From Niastella populi (GTDB lineage: Bacteria; Bacteroidota; Bacteroidia; Chitinophagales; Chitinophagaceae), in NCBI RefSeq assembly GCF_002078015.1, contig NZ_LWBP01000100.1, positions 62,001 to 126,000 of the forward strand: DNA of 64,000 nt. The letters are read 5' to 3'. Below the pieces are notes generated by a model. It made no database searches, was not told the DNA's origin, and was given only the letters and a program-made list of their open reading frames with translations. Positions 48,714-57,585 of this stretch are shown piece after piece. Position numbers and translations under genes: made by a program. How positions within the stretch are numbered: position 1 is the stretch's first letter; each line of letters opens with the position of its first letter.

Positions 48714-51107
48714 TCACAAACTAAACTGTACGGTCACATACCCGTTCCGTTTGTCGGCAGGTATTATACCGGGGCCGGGATAGCCATCGGCCCGGCGGGT
48801 GAAATATTTTTCATCGGCCAGGTTATTGATGCCGGTATATACCGTGAAATGCCGCCATTTATAACTTACACTGAGGTCCATTACACTAAAGGCAGGAATG
48901 GCGCCATCTACCGCCGTTGGCGTTGTTTCGGTGTTCGTGGCATCGGAGTACTGTTTGGCCTGGTACGCATACTGGAATGAAATATTGAAATGCGGATCAC
49001 TGAAACTTATACCGCTTCTGAATACCACGGGCGGCACATTCTCAACCAGTTTATCGGCAATAGCGGTATTCTTTGTATTGATATACCGCGCATCAATCAA
49101 TGAAAAGCTGGTATACACATTCAATTTGTATCGCGAGTTAGCCCTTATCGCTTTTAAAATATCGCCATCGAGCAGGATCTCGGCGCCGACATTGCGGCTA
49201 TCGCTTACGTTGGTGCGCAGCCGGTAGGTCATAAAACTGGTATCGCGGGTAAATACAGAACCGATGCGGTTATTGTATTTCAGCATGAACACGCTTACAT
49301 CGGCATACAGCCAGCCTTTATAATTCCCCCTGAACCCCGCATCGATATTGAACCCATCTTCGTCTTTCAGCGCAGGGTCAACTTTGGCATTAGCATTCAC
49401 CACCCGTATATCGTTGAAATTGATAGAGCGGTAGTTCTGCGAAATATTGGCGTACAGTTCGATGCTATTCTTAAACTTAAAGGCACTGCCAAAACCCAGC
49501 AGCACAAATGAACGCGGGTTTGTTTTTTCTTCCATGATCTTTTCATCGGCAATAAAAATGTTCCGCTTATAGTAATACCCGTCGGCCTTTGTATCGATAT
49601 GTTCAAAACGAATACCGGGCGTAATGCTCCAGCGCGGTGTTATCCTGAAAACATGCTCAGCAAAAAAGGCAAGGTTATTTCCGGGAAACCGGAAAGCGGA
49701 AGCATCGGGTTCTTCCCCAATGAAGTCGAAATCGGCGCCGCTGCCATCATTGGCCCGGCCCTGCTTACGGTCGGTTAACCCCTTGTACCACCGGCCACCG
49801 ATCAAAAAAGTATTTTGTTTACCAAAAAGATTATAATCATGTATGAAGCGCAGCTCCGATGCGTAATTATCATACGTATCGGATAACAGGTCGCGGTTAC
49901 CGCCATTATCGGGACGATTAATATACGTGAGCATCCCCAACGCATCGCGCCCGCCCTGTAAGGTGTAGTTGCGCCAGTTCAAACGCGTATGCTCGTTGAA
50001 CTGATAATCGAGCGTAAGGTTGATCAGGTTCCAGTTCACCTTAAACCAGTTGCGCGCTCTTACCGAAACCGAAGCATCTTCCTTAAACTGCTCGTCGGTT
50101 AAGCCGCCGGGTTGCTGCGCCAGGTATTTCATGAGCGTGTATTCGCCCGTGACCTTAAACTTTGGCGTAAGGTTATATGCCAGGTGAACATAGGCATTGT
50201 GCTGATCGTAGTGGCTGTTGGGCCGCCAGCTATCCCCTTTCTTATATTGATAAAAGGTATAGTAATTCAGTCTGTTGTTGGCAATGGTGCCGCCAACACT
50301 GTTAAATGAATTGAAGAAACCGAATGAACCAAATGTTTGCCTGGTAGTGAAGCGCACCCGCTCCTTCTTTGGCCCTTCTTTCATTACAAAATTAACCAGT
50401 CCGCCAAACTGTGGACCGTATTGCAAACTGGCCGCGCCGCGTACGATCTCTATGCGGTCGAGCGCTTCCGTTGATGGGGTATAGTAACTTTCTGGGTAAC
50501 CCAATGCATCGGCGCTGATATCGTACCCGTTCTGGCGGATATTGAAATTCGATGAGCGGTTCGGGCTTAACCCACGCCCACCGATGCCTAACTGTAAACC
50601 GCCATGATCGTATTCCCAGATATTCAACCCCGGTATGCGCGCATAGATCTGCCGGGTATTATTGGTTGCCAGGTTGGCATTGATATTTTTTAAATTGATC
50701 AGTTCCGTTTTTTTGCCTGCATAGATGGCTGTACCCGAAACATCCTGCAGTTTGCCTGAGATGTTCTCATTCTTTTTACCGGCTACAATTACATCTTCAA
50801 GGCTGGTTGCAGGCGCCAATGCAATCTGCAGGTTCTCGTTCTTACCGGTAATGCGCACAGCTATTGTTTGCGCGGCATGTCCCACATAGGTGATCTTTAA
50901 TTCATATACGCCGGTATCCAGTTTCGCAAACCTGAAGAAACCATTCTCGTTCGTGACGCGCTGAATACCCTGCGGTAATAATATTACAGTGGCCTGTTCA
51001 GCCGGTTCATTTTGTATGCTCACCGTTCCGCTGATAGTAAAGGAACGCTGCGCCACAACCGTCGTCATACAAATCATGCCTGTAACAAAACAAAACAATA
51101 TTTTCAT
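48714..51107 (-). CDS. TonB-dependent outer-membrane receptor
   Basis: A 797-residue receptor. The signal peptide (about 1-19) is followed by a carboxypeptidase-regulatory-like domain (about 22-95, FTISGTVSIQNEPAEQATVILL), a plug (about 110-230, with QIYARIPGLNIWEYDHGGLQLGIGGRG and IEIVRGAASLQYGPQFGGLVNFV) and a 22-strand barrel ending VTVQFSL. The plug resembles FecA-type ferric-citrate receptors. Its ATG overlaps the stop of the HTTM gene by four bases (ATGA), and two metal-type lipoproteins lie upstream, so an iron or metal chelate is the likely cargo. Confidence 0.9.
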   Translation of the reverse strand: MKILFCFVTGMICMTTVVAQRSFTISGTVSIQNEPAEQATVILLPQGIQRVTNENGFFRFAKLDTGVYELKITYVGHAAQTIAVRITGKNENLQIALAPATSLEDVIVAGKKNENISGKLQDVSGTAIYAGKKTELINLKNINANLATNNTRQIYARIPGLNIWEYDHGGLQLGIGGRGLSPNRSSNFNIRQNGYDISADALGYPESYYTPSTEALDRIEIVRGAASLQYGPQFGGLVNFVMKEGPKKERVRFTTRQTFGSFGFFNSFNSVGGTIANNRLNYYTFYQYKKGDSWRPNSHYDQHNAYVHLAYNLTPKFKVTGEYTLMKYLAQQPGGLTDEQFKEDASVSVRARNWFKVNWNLINLTLDYQFNEHTRLNWRNYTLQGGRDALGMLTYINRPDNGGNRDLLSDTYDNYASELRFIHDYNLFGKQNTFLIGGRWYKGLTDRKQGRANDGSGADFDFIGEEPDASAFRFPGNNLAFFAEHVFRITPRWSITPGIRFEHIDTKADGYYYKRNIFIADEKIMEEKTNPRSFVLLGFGSAFKFKNSIELYANISQNYRSINFNDIRVVNANAKVDPALKDEDGFNIDAGFRGNYKGWLYADVSVFMLKYNNRIGSVFTRDTSFMTYRLRTNVSDSRNVGAEILLDGDILKAIRANSRYKLNVYTSFSLIDARYINTKNTAIADKLVENVPPVVFRSGISFSDPHFNISFQYAYQAKQYSDATNTETTPTAVDGAIPAFSVMDLSVSYKWRHFTVYTGINNLADEKYFTRRADGYPGPGIIPADKRNGYVTVQFSL

Positions 51108-52453
51108 TTCAGTCTCTCTGTTTTATACGGTAATATCCAATGATAATGTTTCCAGCTGAACGGCTCCGCCGCCAGGTTTACGCTGGAATCTATAAACAGG
51201 CGCGAGCCGGCGCCATTTAGCGATACATATACTTCCCCATACACCCTGGGTTGCGCTATTCCTCTTTTTTCATAAACGCCGGCGAGGTAATGCGCATACT
51301 TCAGGATCATATCGGGCTGGGTGCTCATCATTTTTTCCTGCAATGGCGTAAGGAACTCGGCATTGTTCACCTCATAAAACTGTTTTCCGGTTTTGTCTTT
51401 TACGGTAAAATAAGCCGCGCCCGCTTTTTCCATCAGCATTACGCGCCAGGAAAAGCGATACCCTTCTTCGCTCCAGAACAAATGATCGGGGTATAACAAA
51501 TACCTGAAGGGCACAATGCATTGAAAGAATATATACACCAGCATTGTACCGTACAGCCATTTCTTATAAGTAAATGAATATGCCGTTGAAGGCGCATCTT
51601 CCTGTTTATAACCGGGCAACAGGGATAACAAGCGCTGATGAAAGGGCGCTGAAAAAAAGATCAGGCTGCTTACGATCATTACATACGGGAACATACCTAT
51701 GCCCGGGAAGAAGATGGCGGTGGCAATATGAAAGATCAATACAAAACAATACGCTACGGGCCTTGTTCTTTTATTCAGCAGGAAGAAAACAATGAACAGA
51801 TCGTAGAGGGCCCCAAACCAGGAGAACAGGTAGGCCACCCATTCTTTGTACAATAACGGACCTACCAGCGGAAGATGGCTTTTGGCCGGCAGCCAGGTTG
51901 TCATCGGTTGTGCATGAATGAGCCAATCGGTGTTCAGCTTGGCAAGGCCGGCAAAAAAATAAACAATGCCCATCTGGAAACGAATGATGCCGATCGTCCA
52001 CGCTGGAACGTATAACCTTTTACTGACGGGTTTTATAAAAACATCTATCGAGTAAGAACGATTGGCCGGCAGCCAGATCATAATAAAAGCCACCAGGCTG
52101 ATAAAATAGTAATGGTTCAGGTAGGTGGTTACGTCAATTAATTCTACATAGGTAAAGCAAATGAAAAACAGTACAGCCGCCACCCGGTAAAACAACCCGG
52201 CGGCGATCAGCAATGCGGCCAGGGTTATAATGGAAAACACCAGGTACATGCCTGGTTTTCCAAAAGGTTGCACCCATTCAAACCCCCAATAAGTAAAATG
52301 AAAGTTGGGCGAAACATACACCGCATCTACCCAGCCGCGCCACCAGAAACGAAGGGTACTGAAAAACATCAGTAAGCCGAAGGTGATGCGGAAAGTAACG
52401 AGTGGCGCAATGGGCACAGGTTGCTCCCAACGTTGCGTGTTAATCGCCATCAT
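51104..52453 (-). CDS. HTTM-domain membrane protein
   Basis: The product has 449 residues from the ATG at 52453 (the frame extends to 52495 but that would overlap the previous gene more). It has the horizontally transferred transmembrane (HTTM) domain, related to vitamin K-dependent carboxylase: PLVTFRITFGLLMFFSTLRFWWRGWVD, LNHYYFISLVAFIMIWLPANRSYSIDV, RFQMGIVYFFAGLAKLNTDWL and FHIATAIFFPGIGMFPYVMIVSSL. Six or more helices are followed by a soluble C-terminal domain. Such proteins occur beside imelysin and TonB receptor genes in this phylum. It overlaps the imelysin-like gene by 14 bp. Confidence 0.88.
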   Translation of the reverse strand: MMAINTQRWEQPVPIAPLVTFRITFGLLMFFSTLRFWWRGWVDAVYVSPNFHFTYWGFEWVQPFGKPGMYLVFSIITLAALLIAAGLFYRVAAVLFFICFTYVELIDVTTYLNHYYFISLVAFIMIWLPANRSYSIDVFIKPVSKRLYVPAWTIGIIRFQMGIVYFFAGLAKLNTDWLIHAQPMTTWLPAKSHLPLVGPLLYKEWVAYLFSWFGALYDLFIVFFLLNKRTRPVAYCFVLIFHIATAIFFPGIGMFPYVMIVSSLIFFSAPFHQRLLSLLPGYKQEDAPSTAYSFTYKKWLYGTMLVYIFFQCIVPFRYLLYPDHLFWSEEGYRFSWRVMLMEKAGAAYFTVKDKTGKQFYEVNNAEFLTPLQEKMMSTQPDMILKYAHYLAGVYEKRGIAQPRVYGEVYVSLNGAGSRLFIDSSVNLAAEPFSWKHYHWILPYKTERLK

Positions 52454-53564
52454 TATCCATGAATGTAATTTGAACGCCTGTAGCCGATGCCACATCCGTT
52501 TTTATCAATGTGAGCAGCTTTTGAATTTCCTTATAGGCCGCTTCCACGTTCGAAGGCGCATTGGTAATTGTTGCCGATAACGGATCGGGCAATGCTTCCA
52601 GTTTGGAGATCACCATATCGAACTGGGCAGTTACCTGGCCGGCGAGGTCCTGTTTTTTCAGCGCAACCAGGTAATCGGAAAAACCTTTACCGCTGCCGCC
52701 GCCTGTAAAGATCTTTTTCAGGTTCCGAACGCTTTCCTGTGCCAGCGCCGATGAATTACCCGCGAAATACGCTTCCACTTTCGTAGGGAAAGCGGTGCCG
52801 TTCGACTGTTTGCCAAACGGCCAGCCGATACGCGGGCCCTTAAGTACATCGAGGTAATAAGCGAGGTTGTTGATCATATTACCGATGGGGCTGCCCACAT
52901 TGGTTTTTGTGTTGCTTATGAAATCCGCGCGGTAGGCCATCCAGTCGTTGTTCACTTTATCGACCAGTAACTTCAGCCGGCTTACCACATCTTTTGCATA
53001 TTTGACCCGGGCGGCGGAGTTGGCGTCGAACTTTTGAATGGCGTTGGGGCCAAAGAAAAGATAATTGATGGCGGCAAAACCCTGCGCATAAAATGTGTTG
53101 CGCACGTATTGGGTAAGGTCATAATTGCCGGAACCGATATTGTTTTCGATGGTTGTGCTGTCGATAGAAAAACCGGTCAGTTCGCCGTTGGTATTGAAAT
53201 TATAATCGAGCCCGCCGTTAAAATTCAGGTACACATCCAATGCGGCAACTACGGCCGGACCAAAATTGAATGCCTCTACCCTGGTGAACTGAAGATGCAA
53301 TTGTTTATATGCATCGAGCAGGGCCTGCTGGTTGGCCGTATTCCGCGTAGTGAGGAAGGTGTTGGCGAGCGTTTCGAAACTGTTCACTTTTTCCTGCAGC
53401 GATCTATAGGCAGGAAGAATGAGCTCATCGGCATAGTGGGTGAGCATACCGGTTTTATCGAAACCGTTATCGGCATCGCCCCCGTCATCGCCGCCTTTGC
53501 TGCAAAAAATGCCTGCTGTTAACGCTACAGCAGCCAGGAACGAGAGTAGAAGTGACCTTTTCAT
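52440..53564 (-). CDS. Imelysin-like lipoprotein lacking the GxHxxE motif
   Basis: The product has 374 residues with a lipoprotein signal (ALTAGIFCSKGG). The imelysin (M75/EfeO-like) helical fold is recognisable in LILPAYRSLQEKVNSFETLANTFL, YKQLHLQFTRVEAFNFGP, YAQGFAAINYLFFGP and YYLDVLKGPRIGWPFGKQ. The family motif GxHxxEyLlfG appears as GFAAINYLFFG, so both the His and the Glu are replaced and metal binding there is unlikely. Such proteins are thought to bind iron or heme at the cell surface. It sits between the DUF4856 and HTTM genes in one operon. Confidence 0.85.
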   Translation of the reverse strand: MKRSLLLSFLAAVALTAGIFCSKGGDDGGDADNGFDKTGMLTHYADELILPAYRSLQEKVNSFETLANTFLTTRNTANQQALLDAYKQLHLQFTRVEAFNFGPAVVAALDVYLNFNGGLDYNFNTNGELTGFSIDSTTIENNIGSGNYDLTQYVRNTFYAQGFAAINYLFFGPNAIQKFDANSAARVKYAKDVVSRLKLLVDKVNNDWMAYRADFISNTKTNVGSPIGNMINNLAYYLDVLKGPRIGWPFGKQSNGTAFPTKVEAYFAGNSSALAQESVRNLKKIFTGGGSGKGFSDYLVALKKQDLAGQVTAQFDMVISKLEALPDPLSATITNAPSNVEAAYKEIQKLLTLIKTDVASATGVQITFMDNDGD

Positions 53565-53598
53565 GTGATGTTTTTATACCCTTTATAAAATGAGTAAA

Positions 53599-53619
53599 CT
53601 CCCGGCAATACACCGGGAG
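53599..53619 (-). terminator. Intercistronic hairpin CTCCCGG/CCGGGAG
   Basis: A 7-bp stem with a 7-nt loop lies between the DUF4856 and imelysin-like genes. On the minus strand it is followed by TTTACTC, so it may end part of the transcripts or set mRNA stability so that the first gene is made in excess. Confidence 0.5.
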
Positions 53620-53645
53620 CTTAGTTCTATTGGTTAACAACTATA

Positions 53646-54749
53646 TTATGGTTGCAACTGGCCATAGGTTGTAGTGAGGATCTGTTGTACCTGTTTCAGT
53701 TTGGTGAAACTGGCATCGTTGATAAGCGCATACAGATTCTGATTCAATCCCAGGATACCAACCAGGGTTTGATAATTGGATGCGGAGAGTTTGCTGGTTG
53801 AAGCGCGGTGTTTCAACGCAACGATAAAACCGCAGCCTTCCGACAGTTCGTGTAACTGGGCTACTTTATCGGTTTTTGCCTGCGGGCTTGTTACGTAATA
53901 GTAACAGGCGGCGGCCAGTGTTTTTTCGAGGTATTCTTTAATGGTGGCACTGGCCGCGTCGCGTACTTTATAATCCTTTGCGGCAATGGCAGCACGGCCT
54001 TTGCGGAATGCTTCGAAAATGATGCCGCCGGCTTTGATATATTTTCCCCTTTCGGCAAAATAGCCGCCGATGGCCAGCGGTCTTTCCGGATCTGTGCCCG
54101 CATATGATTTTGTAGTATCGTAATTGGCGGGGATGCCCACATAGCCGAATGCCAGATCCCACTCATGTTCCATGGCCGTGCCTTTTCCGGGCATTACGGT
54201 ATTGTTATCGGCATTAACCGCCGCATCGAGGTGGGCGTTCACTTTCGACAGCGCCAGTGCGCCCATCATTCCCTTGGCAACACCCTGGTTGTATTCAAAA
54301 CCTGCGAAATTGAACAGGCGGCTGCCCTGTTTGCCGGGTTTGCCTTCGGCGCCTGCGGTGTTATAGAACTGGCTTACAACCACCATCGAATCGGCCATGG
54401 CCTTAATTACAGCCGGGTCGGCGGTGTTGGTCGACAGTTTGAACCCCGATGCATTCAGTTGGACCGCGGTATTGGGCAGGTTGGTGATGAACTCGTTAGT
54501 AAATCCATTGTTGGTGTTGTTCCACAGGTAGTTTACGGTATCCTGGCTCAACTGGCGGCTGGCGCTTCTGCCGAGGTAGAACTGGAAACCCTGCCACATA
54601 TTGATGGAAGCAGTGGCCTCGGCAAACTCAGCATTGCTAAAGTTGTAAGAACCAGGCACATCGTAGGGAGCAATATCATCGTCTTTATCGCAAGCGCTAA
54701 CAAATACAGAACATACAATTACAGTAAGTGTCAGTGTCCTTTTTTTCAT
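53646..54749 (-). CDS. DUF4856 lipoprotein
   Basis: The product has 367 residues with a lipoprotein signal (SVFVSACDKDDD). The mature part is helical with DUF4856 hallmarks: YNFSNAEFAEATASINMWQGF, the central GKGTAMEHEWDLAFGYVGIP and GGYFAERGKYI, and HELSEGCGFIVALKH near the end. DUF4856 proteins are surface lipoproteins in Bacteroidetes, often next to imelysin and TonB receptor genes. It is the first gene of the four-gene unit, with a palindrome 75 bp upstream. Confidence 0.88.
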   Translation of the reverse strand: MKKRTLTLTVIVCSVFVSACDKDDDIAPYDVPGSYNFSNAEFAEATASINMWQGFQFYLGRSASRQLSQDTVNYLWNNTNNGFTNEFITNLPNTAVQLNASGFKLSTNTADPAVIKAMADSMVVVSQFYNTAGAEGKPGKQGSRLFNFAGFEYNQGVAKGMMGALALSKVNAHLDAAVNADNNTVMPGKGTAMEHEWDLAFGYVGIPANYDTTKSYAGTDPERPLAIGGYFAERGKYIKAGGIIFEAFRKGRAAIAAKDYKVRDAASATIKEYLEKTLAAACYYYVTSPQAKTDKVAQLHELSEGCGFIVALKHRASTSKLSASNYQTLVGILGLNQNLYALINDASFTKLKQVQQILTTTYGQLQP

Positions 54750-54823
54750 GAGTTACTAGTTTCGGTGTTACTTTAAATTTCATGCAAAGCAAAAGGACTG
54801 GCGCCGCAAGTTGTTTCGAGAAC

Positions 54824-54840
54824 GGGAAATCGATTTACCC
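54824..54840. promoter_or_regulatory. Palindrome GGGAAATCGATTTACCC upstream of the metal-uptake operon
   Basis: The core AAATCGATTT is a perfect palindrome flanked by GGG and CCC with one extra base on one side. A further CGGGAAAT half lies 4 bp to the right. It is 75-91 bp before the DUF4856 ATG, a suitable place for an operator. It does not match a Fur box well. Confidence 0.35.
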
Positions 54841-55065
54841 GATCGGGAAATACATTAGCAAAAAATAATAATCGTAAAAAAGGAGATGTATTACGCAGCA
54901 TGTAGACCGGAGGTTGCCGGGAACGTAAAATTTATTTTAAATAGTAACCCGGCCTTGCGTATGGCAGCGGGTGGCGTGCGCCGTGTAGCCTGAAAAGCGT
55001 GGCGTTAAGCCCTGCGCGTTGGATCCCCCTTCAGGGGCCGGGAGCGTGTGAGATGGCTATAAAAG

Positions 55066-55209
55066 AAAAAAGGTCCTCTGTAGAAACAGCCGACCTCTAA
55101 CGATTGCTTGCCATATGAAAAAAAACGTAAAATCTGATTTGGGTGAAGCTTTCGCTTCGTGGTAGCTTTCTTCTCTTTCTTTGCTTCTTGCCGTGCTACC
55201 GTTGTTGAT
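55066..55209 (-). ncRNA. Structured small RNA, copy 2
   Basis: About 143 nt on the minus strand, from near 55209 to the terminator at 55066-55096, which is identical to that of copy 1. The GGTAGC/GCTACC stem around an A/G-rich loop is one base pair longer than in copy 1. The small hairpin is GAAGC-GAAA-GCTTC with a GNRA loop. The nearest downstream minus-strand gene (DUF4856) starts 317 bp beyond the terminator. Similarity to copy 1 continues weakly for about 130 bp upstream of the promoter, so a larger segment was duplicated. The 663-bp gap (54750-55412) holds nothing else obvious. Confidence 0.65.
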
Positions 55210-55212
55210 GAT

Positions 55213-55245
55213 GTAAAAGTACAGCGCCGGTTTCCGCCCTCATAA
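55213..55245 (-). promoter_or_regulatory. Promoter of sRNA copy 2
   Basis: On the minus strand TTATG (55245-55241) and TACTTTTAC (55221-55213) are 19 bp apart, exactly as in copy 1. The inner bases GGCGCTG next to the -7 box are also conserved, while the outer part of the spacer differs. Confidence 0.6.
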
Positions 55246-55412
55246 TCAGGTTTTTTGAGATTTTATGATGCCAAACCCGTTGCGCGGTTTGCAAAAACGT
55301 TATCCGGCAAGCATTACAGCCGAATTTCGCTTTGGTCTCCAGCGTAAAAAATGCTCATTTATCGTTGAAATATCCGGTTCTTTCAGGCTTGTATAGGTAA
55401 CGCCATGCGGGT

Positions 55413-56168
55413 TTACTCATAGGTATAACTTTTCACCATTACCCTGCCATCGCTGGCTACGGTTTTTTCGCTGGTAAGCCTTTTCTTATCATCGAAGGTA
55501 TAACTGTGCTCTATGGTTTTGGTTGCATTGAAACGGGTGGAATATGTATGTGTAGGCAGTTTTTCGGGCGCGGGAATATAATCGGGCTCCAAGCGGGCAG
55601 TGTTTAAAAATTCCGCATCATAGCGATACGTGGTTTCGGCTGAACTTTCTGTTTTCCTTGTAAGCGTTCCATTTATATCATACACATAATTGATGATATT
55701 ATATACAAAAGGAGGTAAGATGTAAGAGTGCATATATTCCTTTTGTTTTACGAGCCTGTTGTCACTGTCATAAAAGTACTTAAACGCAATGGTATCCTTC
55801 ATGATGTTATACTGGTAAACACTGTCAACCATTCCCAATTCACCATCGATGAAATAGTCGCGGTGCAGCGTAACCTTGTTATCTTCTATGTGCTCGTAAG
55901 TAAAGGCATTATTGTTGACATACTGGTATACGTAGCGGTGGCCGGGTTTGTTAACCGATATTACACTGGTAATACGGCCCTGGCCGTCATAGCTTACATT
56001 AAATTTTTCCACTACATGACCAATTCCCACTGCGGTGATGTCTTCGGTATAGGTTGTTAACTTTTGGGGGCCGCTAACGCCACCGGTCGACTCTTTTTTA
56101 CAGGCGGTATTGAGTACAAACAGGGATATAACCAAAGAAAGGGCTGATACTTTTGCTTTTCGGAACAT
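55413..56168 (-). CDS. Lipoprotein with YD-repeat-like strands
   Basis: The product has 251 residues with a lipoprotein signal (VLNTACKKEST). The body contains irregular strands of the type VSYDGQGRITSV, FYDSDNRLVKQ, YVYDINGTLTRK, YRYDAE and YTFDDKKRLTSE, resembling the YD/RHS-like strands found in many Bacteroidetes lipoproteins (DUF4595-like). No function is known for such proteins. It appears to be a single-gene unit upstream of sRNA copy 2. Confidence 0.72.
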   Translation of the reverse strand: MFRKAKVSALSLVISLFVLNTACKKESTGGVSGPQKLTTYTEDITAVGIGHVVEKFNVSYDGQGRITSVISVNKPGHRYVYQYVNNNAFTYEHIEDNKVTLHRDYFIDGELGMVDSVYQYNIMKDTIAFKYFYDSDNRLVKQKEYMHSYILPPFVYNIINYVYDINGTLTRKTESSAETTYRYDAEFLNTARLEPDYIPAPEKLPTHTYSTRFNATKTIEHSYTFDDKKRLTSEKTVASDGRVMVKSYTYE

Positions 56169-56307
56169 AGGGAATTTGATTGACCGGTGCGAAACTATAA
56201 AAAATAACTATAACGCACCATGCCAACCCATAAGTGTGTCGTTTAGGGCTTTTTTCGTGCAGTTTTGGCAATAAGTGTAGTAATAGCCACCTACCAGCCA
56301 TTTACTA

Positions 56308-56661
56308 TTAACTACCAGCCTTCGACAAATGCCGCGCAATAACCTTCGGATCGATGGCTGCATGCGAAGAGGTATAAACTACCTTTTTATCTTTCAGCAA
56401 AATGATCTGCGGGCTCTGGTGGGTAACCTTCAGCTCCTGGGCAACCAGGTTAGAGATGGGACGAAAAGACAACAGATCGAGGTAATGAAAATCGGCCTTG
56501 CCTGCTATGTGATCATCGAAACCCAGTTCGAGGCGATATTTAGCATGGGCGCTGATGCCACAGGAAGTACTGTCTTTGAAAATGATCTGCGGCTTATCTG
56601 CAGAGTTTTCCAAAAGGGTATAGAAGTGCTCTTTCTCAGTTACGCTTTTCCAACTATTCAT
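56308..56661 (-). CDS. ytxJ: YtxJ-like bacillithiol-system thioredoxin-fold protein
   Basis: The product has 117 residues. The thioredoxin-like fold with a single active-site cysteine (IIFKDSTSCGISAHAKYR, Cys34), cis-Pro region (VTHQSPQIILLKDKKVVYTSSH) and length match YtxJ, a monothiol bacilliredoxin-like protein that reverses bacillithiol adducts on proteins. No bacillithiol synthesis genes are in view. It is a single-gene unit on the minus strand. Confidence 0.85.
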   Translation of the reverse strand: MNSWKSVTEKEHFYTLLENSADKPQIIFKDSTSCGISAHAKYRLELGFDDHIAGKADFHYLDLLSFRPISNLVAQELKVTHQSPQIILLKDKKVVYTSSHAAIDPKVIARHLSKAGS

Positions 56662-56942
56662 GGTGCAAAAATACGCAATAAGTAGAAATTATCAGAAACG
56701 CCGCCTGCCATTGTCACAGCGCTGTAAATGGCAAAGCTTATGCGCCTGTAATCAGGCAGATACGATGCCTGCTTAAATAAACCTAAAATACCCGATAAAT
56801 TGTGTTACCTTCACCAGAAGCAGGTCTGCACATTAACATTTCTTTCACCACCTCTGATAGATAATATTAGCTATAATAATGCTTCTCTTTATTTACCGGC
56901 AGTAAAATCTATGTCCGGATCAGAGTTAAATTTTAAAAAAAT

Positions 56943-57395
56943 ATGGGTAAATCTCAGGAGACAACTAACAAAAGAGAAAGAGAAAAACAAAAAGCCAGAA
57001 AACAACAGGAAAAGAGGGAGAAGATGCAGGAGCGGAAGCAGAACAAAGAAAAGGGCGGCAAATCCCTTAACGACATGATCGCCTACCTCGATGAAAACGG
57101 AAATATTTCAGCTACTCCACCAGATCCACGAAAGAAGCGTGTCTTCAACCAGGAAGAAATACATGTAAGCGTTCCCAAGCTTGAACAAAGACAAAAGGAA
57201 GCAAAAAGAACAGGCGTTGTCACTTATTATAATCACGTCAAGGGTTTTGGCTTCATCAATGACGATGAAAGCAAACAACGGATATTCTTACACAACAGCA
57301 ACCTTTCCGGAATTATCAATGAAAATGACCGGGTACAATACGAGATCGAAAATAGTCTCAAGGGACCAGGCGCAGTGAACATCATAAAGATCTAA
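56943..57395 (+). CDS. Cold-shock domain protein with basic N-terminal extension
   Basis: The product has 150 residues. The first 45 are a Lys/Arg/Glu-rich, probably helical stretch (TTNKREREKQKARKQQEKRE). The C-terminal 62 residues are a cold-shock domain (TGVVTYYNHVKGFGFINDDE with the RNP1 motif, then RIFLHNSNL). Such proteins bind single-stranded RNA and melt structure; the extension may add RNA affinity. The type is common in Bacteroidetes. A hairpin terminator follows the gene. Confidence 0.88.
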   Translation: MGKSQETTNKREREKQKARKQQEKREKMQERKQNKEKGGKSLNDMIAYLDENGNISATPPDPRKKRVFNQEEIHVSVPKLEQRQKEAKRTGVVTYYNHVKGFGFINDDESKQRIFLHNSNLSGIINENDRVQYEIENSLKGPGAVNIIKI

Positions 57396-57405
57396 CTATA
57401 ATTTA

Positions 57406-57446
57406 CCGCCAGGTGTATACTGTCATCCCTGGCGGGATTGTGCTTT
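57406..57446 (+). terminator. Hairpin after the cold-shock gene
   Basis: CCGCCAGG (57406-57413) and CCTGGCGG (57428-57435) form an 8-bp stem, followed by GATTGTGCTTTTG. Confidence 0.55.
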
Positions 57447-57585
57447 TGTTAACACCTTAATGTTTATCTTACACTTTCAGAATTTGTAAATAGTTTCTTT
57501 CATTCCCCCACTTCATCTCACAATTCAAGTGGACTTGTAAAAATCAGTTTCCACATTCTCTATTTTAATTCAACCGAAAATTGTC

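Noticed and set aside
55413-56168. The YD-like lipoprotein as an RHS toxin fragment
   Set aside because: It has a complete lipoprotein signal and stop, normal length for Bacteroidetes lipoproteins, and no RHS core or toxin tip.
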